64,000 nucleotides of DNA from NCBI RefSeq assembly GCF_016862095.1, contig NZ_BOMH01000031.1, forward strand, positions 1 through 64,000, given 5' to 3'. The notes below the pieces were generated by a model, which was not told the origin of the DNA, made no database searches, and saw only the letters and a program-made list of their open reading frames with translations. The stretch is from Actinoplanes cyaneus. GTDB lineage: Bacteria; Actinomycetota; Actinomycetes; Mycobacteriales; Micromonosporaceae. Shown here piece by piece: positions 58,201 through 64,000 of the stretch; the first letter of the stretch is position 1, and every line of letters begins with the position of its first letter. A program made the translations under genes and the position numbers.

Positions 58201-58794
58201 GGCGAAGAACCGGCCGGTCCACGCGGCCAGGTCGTCCGGGGACTTCAGGTGCTCGGCCAGCTCGGCGGAGAGCGCGAGCACGTCGTCGGTGACCGTGCCC
58301 GGGGCGCGGTTCAGCCCGGTCATCTCCCCGGTGTACGCCCGGACCAGCGAGTCGACGATCTGCCAGCGGGCCGCCTCGGTGAGCAGCCGCGCCGACGGCT
58401 CGAAGCCGCCGCGCAGGCCGTGCTCGGTGACGACCCGGGCCGCGTACGAGTGATAGGTCGAGATCGTCGCCTCGCCGACCAGCGCGTCGTCCCGCCCGCC
58501 CAGCCGCCGGGCCAGCTGACCCAGCCTCGTCCGCACCCGGTGGGACAGCTCACCGGCCGCCTTCCGGGTGAACGTGAGGCCGAGGATCTCGCCGGGATGC
58601 GCATACCCGTTCGCGACCAGCCACACCACCCGGGACGCCATCGTCTCGGTCTTGCCGGAGCCGGCGCCGGCGACCACGAGCAGCGGCTTCACCGGGTGCG
58701 CGACGATCGCCGCCTGCTCGTCCGTGGGCGGCGGCAGCCGTAGCAGTCTCGCCAGCTCGACAGGGGTGTACCTGGGTCCGGCGTCGGCCCTCAT
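55252..58794 (-). CDS. adnB: AdnB-type helicase-nuclease
   Basis: This 1180-residue protein has a full SF1A motor: AGAGSGKT (Walker A), SRVVWLV, DEYQDTSHAQ (motif II), AVGDPCQSIYGW (motif III), LTRSWRN, GLEWDVVSVAGL and AMTRPRRLLL, then a RecB-like nuclease with FDVIDWKTGRRP and QLSAYRIAW, the DxK and QxxxY motifs. AdnB is the lead motor of the AdnAB double-strand-break resection machine of actinobacteria that lack RecBCD. The ATG at 58794 overlaps adnA by 4 nt (ATGA). The homologue I recall in M. tuberculosis is Rv3201c. Confidence 0.93.
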   Translation of the reverse strand: MRADAGPRYTPVELARLLRLPPPTDEQAAIVAHPVKPLLVVAGAGSGKTETMASRVVWLVANGYAHPGEILGLTFTRKAAGELSHRVRTRLGQLARRLGGRDDALVGEATISTYHSYAARVVTEHGLRGGFEPSARLLTEAARWQIVDSLVRAYTGEMTGLNRAPGTVTDDVLALSAELAEHLKSPDDLAAWTGRFFAEVQSFPGRMYKDVSEMLRRQQHRLTLLPLVRLYEQRKLDLEAMDFGDQMARAAIVARDHPAVGETERGRYKVVLLDEYQDTSHAQVTMLNNLFGGGHPVTAVGDPCQSIYGWRGASAGTLERFPSEFPDAEGRPAWVHSLTRSWRNRPEILQVANVISAPLRASVGVLRPADRVAEAVGGRTVTCALLRTYAEEASWIADSMLTAWRIAAGMPRALPEEIPLERRPTSAVLVRVRSQIPVIEEELRARGLPVEVVGLGGLLDTPEVRDVICTLRVLADPTDGASLLRLLTGARWRIGPRDLVALHRRSRAIAAARATRTEDDDQDAVADRLDDATLVEAMADLGSPQQYSVEGFQRLAAYSRELGALRQRLDQPLPDLLADIERTVGLDVEVAVRGWAAGDAGLARAHLDALGEAATRYVSENETGTLSGFLAFLAAAEEEERGLEPGQVDVAEGAVQILTAHAAKGLEWDVVSVAGLCRGVWPGLVRGSDHYLGGIGVLPFPLRGDASGLPELNLDEAVEQKDVNAALSEFSRAWREHDEREERRLAYVAMTRPRRLLLCSGYWWGDGVKRPRGPSVFLDEVRATCAEGAGVVAVWAPEPAPGETNPSDEVVSVAEWPADPLGLRRPAMAAAADLIRRMIAAPDASAAEAFADLAASDPEVAARAGLAADLAGLAQNQDPDLPVRREPADRDAAGAAQRPGAEPTRAEGAGAEPTGAADDDEPAPSGAGTLDRASVLAAASSVDRVAAETDPDIARWRKEAKLLLAERAERTRRDGPIEVALPPHLSVSQLVVLRRDPQVLARSLRRPLPQRPAPHARRGTAFHVWLEQRFGAARLIDIDELPGAADDSAAGDEELAELQQAFLTGEWADRTPLDVEVPFATTIGGVVVRGRMDAVFADPDDRFDVIDWKTGRRPTGAEAEAAAVQLSAYRIAWATLAGVPVNRVRAGFHYVREQVTVRPADLMDATALAALLTEIPEEAL

Positions 58795-61700
58795 CGTGGC
58801 GGCTCCACTACCTGCCGGCCCTTCCCCGAGATCGGGCAACTCGTGCGGACCGGGCAGACCCGGCAACGACTGTTCGCCACCGCGGAGAACGTCGAGGCCG
58901 CCATCGTCTCGGCGGTGCGGCGAACCATCGCGTACGCCCACTGCGGGTCGGTGGCCTCGGTCATCGGCACCTGCATCTGCTCGCGGGCGTCCTTGCCCGG
59001 GCCCAGCTGCACCAGGGCGGCGCCACCGGTGTCGGTTCCGAAATCCTCGAAAGCGCCCGCGTCGACCGCCGCCTGATAGCCGGCGAGCTGCGGATTCTCC
59101 GCCACCTCCGCGGACAGGGCGGTGGACTTGCCGGTCTTCAGGTCGATCACCACGAGCCGGCCGGCCTCGTCGACCTCCAGCCGGTCGACCCGGCCGGTGA
59201 GCTGGATCGGGTGCCGCTCGTCCTCCAGCCGGACGGTGAACTCGTGCTCGATCGCCAGCAGCCGGCGGGGATTCGCGGCCAGCCAGCGCAGCAACTTGTC
59301 GACCATCGCCTCGGCGCGCTCCTGCTCGGGGCCGGCCATCCAGCGGGCCGCCAGCTCGATCGAGTCGAACCGGGCCGACACGTACTCCACCAGCTTCTCC
59401 CGGTCGGCGTGCGCGTCCTCGGCCAGCATCGCGGCGGCGTGCACCAGGTTGCCGATGCCCTGCGCGGGGCCGGCCGGGGGCGCGCCACCGTGGCGTTCCA
59501 GCAGCCAGCGCAGGCTGCAGCGGAGCGCGGACTCCATCGCCGACGGGGTGACCTTGACCGGGTCGCCGTCGTCGACGAGGGGCCGCTCGTCGGAGAGCGC
59601 CCGCAGGCCCCACCACTCGTCCGGATGTGCCCCGGGCACACCGGCCGCGGCGAGCCCGGCGAGCTCGGCGGCCGCGGCGCGGCGCCGGCTGGGCGTTTCG
59701 CTTGCCGAGACCACGACAGTACGGAGTTCGGCCACGAGCGCCGCGAGCGTCAACGCCCGCGGCGCGCGGCCGACGAGCAACTCGCCGTCGCTCTCGTCGT
59801 CGACTGCCGCATGCTCGTCGCCGCGGTCGTCGGCTGGCGTCGGCTCTTCACCACCGTGGTCGGCTGTCGCCCGCTCTTCCACACCGGTGTCGGCTGTCGC
59901 CTGCTCCTCACCACTGCCGCCGAGCGCCGCCCGCTCGCCAGCGCCACGGCCGAGCGCCGCCCGCGCTTCGCTGCCGTCGTCGGATGCTGCCCGATCTTCG
60001 CCGCTGTCGCCGGGTGCCATCTGCTCACCGTCGACGTCCATGGGCTCGACGGGCGTGGCCACGGCCGGCTCAGCCGCCAGGATCTGTGCCGTGGCCTCCG
60101 CCTCCGACGGGTCGATCCCGGCAGGAGGCGGCGTGTCGTCCGGGGAGTCAGGCGAATCCGGGGAGTCCGGGGAGTCCGGGTCCCACGGGTCCTGATCCGG
60201 GGGCTCGTCCGGCGGCGGCGGATCATCCGGGGGCGGGACGTCCGCATACGGGTCGTCGCCCGGACCCGACCGGGCACGGGAGGCCAGCTCGCTCAGGAAA
60301 CGGCTGGGCTGCTCCTCGACGGCCGCCCCGCCGGTGCTCGCCGAGGCGACCGCGGTGGCCACCAGGCGGCGTCGTGCCCGGGTGGCCGCCACGTAGAAGA
60401 GCCGCCGCTCCTCGTCGAGCAGCGCGGACGTCTCGGCGACGATCGCCTCCGAACCCGAGGCGGGACGGCCGGCGACCGCGTCGACCAGGCGTTCCGACCC
60501 GAGCAGGCTGCCCCGCAGGCGCAGGTCGGGCCAGATGCCCTCCTGCACGCCGGCCAGCACGACCACGTCCCACTCCAGGCCCTTCGCGGCGTGCGCGGTG
60601 AGCAGGCGGACGGCGTCACCCCGGTCGGCGCTGGGAGCGATCGTGTCAGCCGGGAGGTCCTGGCCGAGCACATGGTCCAGGAACACGCCGACGCCCGCGC
60701 CGGGCAACCGGTCGACGAACCGGGCCGCGGCGTCGAAGAGCACCACCATGGCGTCCAGGTCACGGTCGGCGGCCTCGGCGCGCCACTGCCGGGCACGGCC
60801 GGCCTGGGCCGGGTCGGTCACGCGCAGGTTGCCGGTGCTCATCGCATACCACCGGTCGGCCAGGCCGCTCGCGCGCCAGACCGTCCACAGCACGTCCTCC
60901 GCGGAGGCACCGGGCTCGGCGGCGGCCGTGCGGGCCACGGTGAGCAGGCGGGCGATGGTCTGCGCCGGGCGGGCCCAGCGGCGCTCGACCAGGTCGAGCC
61001 CGGCCGGGTCACGGACCGCGTCGACCAGCAACTCCCCGGAGGGCCGCCGATCACCGGCCGCCAGCGCGAGCGCCCGGAGGCCCTGCCGCAGCCGGCGCTC
61101 GGCCAGCGGGTCGGCCCCGCCCAGCGGCGAGTGCAGCAGCGCGACCGCGGCTTCCTCGTCGAGCGTCTCCGGATCCAGCGCGCAGCGCAGCAGCAGCAGG
61201 AACGGCGCGACCGCCGGCTGCAGGTGCAGTGGCAGATCCTCGGCGTGGATCACCGTCGGCACACCCGAGGCGGCGAGCGCCCGCTGCACCGAGGGCTGCT
61301 GCAGGGTGGCGGAACGCATCACCACCGCCATCCGTGACCAGGGCACGCCGTAGAGCAGATGCGCCTCCCGCAGCGCGTGCGCGATGAACGCGGTCTCCGC
61401 GGCCGGCGACCGGAACGTCCGCACCACCGCCCCCGCCACCGGCCCGGACGGCGAGATCTCCTCCCCGGTGACCACTCCCGTGCCCGCCCCGTCACCGCCC
61501 GCCGCAGGAACGGCAGCCTCGTCGCCGACCACCGCCGGAACAGCCGCGTGGCGCCTTGCCGGTGGAACGACGACAGCGTTGCCCCCGCTCCCGGCAGGAG
61601 GCAGCGCCGCGGCACTCGCTCCTCCAGCGACCGGTGCCGCGCCGCCTGGGGCGGCATCAACATCAGCAGCGCCGGCCGCGGCGGCATCAACCGCAGCGTC

Positions 61701-62822
61701 GGCCGGGACAGCGTCGACCGGGGGTGGCGGGACCATCAGGCGGCGGGTGATCGGCCCGCGCATCCGCCGGGCCACCCCGGAAGCGGCCGCCAGCAACGAG
61801 GGCGCCGACCGATAGTTCGTATGCAGGACGACCGTCTCGGCCAGCGCGCCCGACGGGCTCCGGAAGCGCTCCGGAAAGTCCGCGACCACTTCCGGGTCCG
61901 CCCCGCGGAAGCCGAAGATCGACGAATCCGGGTCGGCGAAGGCGACCAGCGGCTTTCCCCCGCCGGCGACCTGGGCCAGCAGGTCGACCTGGGCCGGGTC
62001 GGTCTCGGCGAGCTCGTCGACGAACACATACGCCAGGCGGCGTCGCTCGGCGGCCAGCAGGCCGGGCTCGTCGGCGAGCAGCCCGGAGGCGGCCCGGACC
62101 AGCTCGGCCGGGTCGTAGGCGACCGACCCGCGCGTGGTGGCGTCGCGGAGCGAGAGCACCTCCACGTATTCCCGGAGGAAGCGGGCGGCCGCCGCCCAGT
62201 CGCTGCGGCCCAGCCGGGCGGCGTGATCGGCCAGCTCGAACGGGCCGACGCCACGCTCGGCGGCACGCTGCATCAGGTCACGCAGCTGCTGGGCGAAGGC
62301 ACGGGTGGGCAGCGCGGGGCGCAGCTCGTCGGGCCAGCCGACGGTGTCGGCGGAATCCGGATCCTCGACCACGGCCAGCAACTCGCGGATGATCAGATCC
62401 TGCTCGGGGCCGGTGAGCAGGCGCGGGGCGGGCTCGCCGCGCTCTGCCGCGGCTCGGCGGAGCAGGCCGAACGCGTACGCGTGGAAGGTCCTGACCAGCG
62501 GCTCGTGCACGATCCGCGCGGCATCGCCGGCGACGCGCGCCTCGATCCTGTCGCGCAGCGCGGCGGCGCCCCGGCGGCCGAAGGTGAGCACGAGGATCCG
62601 CTCCGGGTCGACGCCCTCGGCGATCCGCGCGGCGACCGACTCCACCAGCACGGTGGTCTTGCCGGTGCCGGGACCACCGACGACCAGCAGCGGCCCGGCG
62701 GTGTGCGCGGTCACCCGGGCTTGGATCGGGTCGGCGCGCAGCTCGGGCGCGGCCGGGCGGGGGCGCCGGACCAGGCGGTAGGCCGGCCGGCGCACCGGGG
62801 ACGGGGGGGCCGGCGTGCTCAC
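58791..62822 (-). CDS. adnA: AdnA-type helicase-nuclease
   Basis: This 1343-residue protein starts GTG 62822 with VVGGPGTGKTTVL (Walker A), then FVDELAETDPAQVDLLAQV (motif II region), AFADPDSSIFGF (motif III), LHTNYRS and WDVVVLAG. The C-terminal nuclease has VVIDLKTGKST and LAGYQ, and cysteines at CSLRWLLERHG and CRVCPVRTSCP fit the Fe-S cluster of AddB/AdnA-type nucleases. Relative to mycobacterial AdnA it is about 300 residues longer; residues 362-460 are Ala/Gly/Pro-rich and 857-1020 contain acidic, Ser/Asp/Pro-rich repeats (DSPDSPDSPDSPDD). It is cotranscribed with adnB. Confidence 0.93.
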   Translation of the reverse strand: MSTPAPPSPVRRPAYRLVRRPRPAAPELRADPIQARVTAHTAGPLLVVGGPGTGKTTVLVESVAARIAEGVDPERILVLTFGRRGAAALRDRIEARVAGDAARIVHEPLVRTFHAYAFGLLRRAAAERGEPAPRLLTGPEQDLIIRELLAVVEDPDSADTVGWPDELRPALPTRAFAQQLRDLMQRAAERGVGPFELADHAARLGRSDWAAAARFLREYVEVLSLRDATTRGSVAYDPAELVRAASGLLADEPGLLAAERRRLAYVFVDELAETDPAQVDLLAQVAGGGKPLVAFADPDSSIFGFRGADPEVVADFPERFRSPSGALAETVVLHTNYRSAPSLLAAASGVARRMRGPITRRLMVPPPPVDAVPADAAVDAAAAGAADVDAAPGGAAPVAGGASAAALPPAGSGGNAVVVPPARRHAAVPAVVGDEAAVPAAGGDGAGTGVVTGEEISPSGPVAGAVVRTFRSPAAETAFIAHALREAHLLYGVPWSRMAVVMRSATLQQPSVQRALAASGVPTVIHAEDLPLHLQPAVAPFLLLLRCALDPETLDEEAAVALLHSPLGGADPLAERRLRQGLRALALAAGDRRPSGELLVDAVRDPAGLDLVERRWARPAQTIARLLTVARTAAAEPGASAEDVLWTVWRASGLADRWYAMSTGNLRVTDPAQAGRARQWRAEAADRDLDAMVVLFDAAARFVDRLPGAGVGVFLDHVLGQDLPADTIAPSADRGDAVRLLTAHAAKGLEWDVVVLAGVQEGIWPDLRLRGSLLGSERLVDAVAGRPASGSEAIVAETSALLDEERRLFYVAATRARRRLVATAVASASTGGAAVEEQPSRFLSELASRARSGPGDDPYADVPPPDDPPPPDEPPDQDPWDPDSPDSPDSPDSPDDTPPPAGIDPSEAEATAQILAAEPAVATPVEPMDVDGEQMAPGDSGEDRAASDDGSEARAALGRGAGERAALGGSGEEQATADTGVEERATADHGGEEPTPADDRGDEHAAVDDESDGELLVGRAPRALTLAALVAELRTVVVSASETPSRRRAAAAELAGLAAAGVPGAHPDEWWGLRALSDERPLVDDGDPVKVTPSAMESALRCSLRWLLERHGGAPPAGPAQGIGNLVHAAAMLAEDAHADREKLVEYVSARFDSIELAARWMAGPEQERAEAMVDKLLRWLAANPRRLLAIEHEFTVRLEDERHPIQLTGRVDRLEVDEAGRLVVIDLKTGKSTALSAEVAENPQLAGYQAAVDAGAFEDFGTDTGGAALVQLGPGKDAREQMQVPMTEATDPQWAYAMVRRTAETMAASTFSAVANSRCRVCPVRTSCPISGKGRQVVEPPR

Positions 62823-62928
62823 GGCATCTATGAGAGCACGCCGGTACGACGTTTCCGCCGCCTCACCCGTCCGGTGAAGGCGCGAGCGTAACCGGCGTCA
62901 CCCGGCGCGGGCGGAAGCGGACAGGGCG

Positions 62929-63477
62929 TCACCCCGCGAGGGCGGCCTCGATCGTGTCCAGCGCCTCCGGCACCGACCGGGCCACGAGCACGGTGTCCAT
63001 CACCGCGGGGCGGACGAACTTCGTCGCGACGAGCCCGTTCAGCCAGCTGATCAGGCCGTCGTAGAAGCCGTCCGGGTCGAGGACCACGATCGGTTTGCGG
63101 TGCACCTCGAGCGCCGACGTCGTCCACACCTCGAAGAGCTCGTCGAGCGTGCCGAGCCCGCCGGGCAGGGTGAGGAACGCGTCCGACCGGTCGATCATCA
63201 GGTTCTTCCGGGCGGCCATGTCATCGGTGACGACCAGCTCGTCCGACGAGGTGTCGGCGACCTCCCAGTCCACCAGGCACTGCGGGATGATGCCGAGGGT
63301 GTGCGCGCCACCGGCCCGGGCGCCGTCGGCGACCGCGCCCATCATGCCGACGCAGCCGCCACCGGAGACCAGGGTGTGCCCCCGCTCGCCGAGCGCCCGG
63401 CCGGTCTCGGCGGCCAGGTCGAGCCAGCGCTGCTCCAGGGTGCTCGACGAGCCGCAGAACACGCAGATCGCGGCCAT
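62929..63477 (-). CDS. LOG-family nucleotide phosphoribohydrolase-like protein
   Basis: This 182-residue protein has the lysine-decarboxylase/LOG fold with MAAICVFCGSSSTLEQRW, VSGGGCVGMMG and the signature PGGLGTLDELFE, which is the catalytic PGGxGTxxE motif. LOG-family proteins release a free base from a nucleoside 5'-monophosphate; in bacteria the substrate is often unknown. It overlaps the next upstream gene by one base (TGATG), so it is translationally coupled. Confidence 0.9.
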   Translation of the reverse strand: MAAICVFCGSSSTLEQRWLDLAAETGRALGERGHTLVSGGGCVGMMGAVADGARAGGAHTLGIIPQCLVDWEVADTSSDELVVTDDMAARKNLMIDRSDAFLTLPGGLGTLDELFEVWTTSALEVHRKPIVVLDPDGFYDGLISWLNGLVATKFVRPAVMDTVLVARSVPEALDTIEAALAG

Positions 63478-64000
63478 CAGGACGACGCCTGCGGGTCGGC
63501 GAGGGCGGCGCCGGCGTCCACGATGATCTGGACCGCCTCGGCGACGTCGTCGGTCACCTGGATGAGCTCCAGGTCGGCCGCGCTGATCTTGCCGTCGTCG
63601 AGCATCCGCTGCTTGATCCAGTCGAGCAGGCCGCTCCAGTAGTCGGCGCCCATCAGGATCACCGGGAACCGGGTCACCTTGTGCGTCTGGACCAGCGTGA
63701 TCGCCTCGAACAGCTCGTCCAGGGTGCCGTAACCGCCGGGCAGCACCACGAACGCCTGCGCGTACTTCACGAACATGGTCTTGCGGACGAAGAAGTAGCG
63801 GAAGTCGATGCCGATGTCGACCCAGTCGTTGAGGCCCTGCTCGAACGGCAGCTCGATGCCGAGCCCGACCGACATCCCGCCGGCCTCGGTCGCGCCGCGG
63901 TTCGCCGCGGCCATCACGCCCGGGCCGCCGCCGGTGATCACCGCGTAGCCCGCCTCGGCGAGGGCGGCGCCCAGCCGGGCGGCGAGCTCGCACTCGGCGG
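63477..64000 (-). CDS. LOG-family protein, partial (5' end beyond window)
   Basis: At least 174 codons are visible. VITGGGPGVMAAANRGATEA, ELPFEQGLN, FRYFFVRKTMFVKYAQAFVV and PGGYGTLDELFEA (PGGxGTxxE) show a second LOG-family member of the TIGR00730 type, encoded immediately before the first. The frame continues past position 64000, so the start is unknown. The two tandem LOG genes may be functionally paired or redundant. Confidence 0.88.
   Translation of the reverse strand, partial: AECELAARLGAALAEAGYAVITGGGPGVMAAANRGATEAGGMSVGLGIELPFEQGLNDWVDIGIDFRYFFVRKTMFVKYAQAFVVLPGGYGTLDELFEAITLVQTHKVTRFPVILMGADYWSGLLDWIKQRMLDDGKISAADLELIQVTDDVAEAVQIIVDAGAALADPQASS

Overview
The window is very GC-rich, uses GTG starts often, and carries actinobacterial marker genes (WhiB7, mycoredoxin, UvrD2, AdnAB, NudC, a UPF0182 membrane protein, the DUF2342 metalloprotease family). 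It is almost certainly an actinomycete chromosome. A Micromonosporaceae member such as Actinoplanes would fit, but that rests on gene style rather than a database match.

Region 1 (about 0.3-20.9 kb) looks like an undescribed biosynthetic locus. A leftward operon of eleven genes (13853 down to 3220), most overlapping by 4-10 nt, encodes an acyl carrier protein, a ketosynthase-like protein without a nucleophilic cysteine, a lone acyl-CoA dehydrogenase C-terminal domain, a full acyl-CoA dehydrogenase, a phosphopantetheinyl transferase, a peptidyl-type carrier protein, a one-chain fusion of an AMP-forming ligase with a nucleotide-sugar dehydrogenase, a sugar epimerase/dehydratase, a glycoside hydrolase, a transglutaminase-like protein and a MaoC hydratase. 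Around it lie a methyltransferase and a sugar nucleotidyltransferase (rightward pair), an aldehyde dehydrogenase and a cytoplasmic arylsulfotransferase-family protein (rightward pair), an ATP-grasp ligase and an amidase (leftward pair), a zinc alcohol dehydrogenase, and a MerR regulator. No glycosyltransferase, modular PKS or NRPS is present. My inference is that carrier-bound acyl or aminoacyl units are joined to, or built alongside, an oxidised sugar made from a nucleotide sugar.

Region 2 (21.5-29 kb) is bounded by two initiator tRNA genes in the same orientation. Between them are an MFS efflux pump with a divergent MarR regulator and a palindromic operator, a secreted copper-radical oxidase with a ricin-type lectin domain, a sortase-anchored thioester-domain surface protein, and about 1.2 kb of C/A-rich non-coding DNA with a 31-bp tandem repeat.

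Region 3 (29-46 kb) is a conserved actinobacterial core block, recalled as similar to Mycobacterium tuberculosis Rv3193c-Rv3199c: UPF0182 protein, PDZ-Lon protein, DUF2342 metalloprotease, YgjP-type metallopeptidase, DUF5679 protein, ThiF/TOMM-like protein, ABC1 kinase, whiB7 with an upstream ORF and attenuator, uvrD2, mycoredoxin and nudC. A phytanoyl-CoA dioxygenase-family gene sits inside it.

Region 4 (46-64 kb) has a paired M16 peptidase locus with a 64-bp duplication, an Rrf2 regulator followed by a sulfonate/nitrate-type ABC transporter, plsC, a cold-shock protein, the DNA-repair helicase-nuclease pair adnA-adnB, and two LOG-family genes, the last cut by the window end. Palindromic extragenic repeats with CCGGCTGG ends lie at 35.3-35.5 kb and 54.1 kb, and three perfect DnaA boxes sit upstream of the ThiF-like gene at 36.95-37.01 kb.
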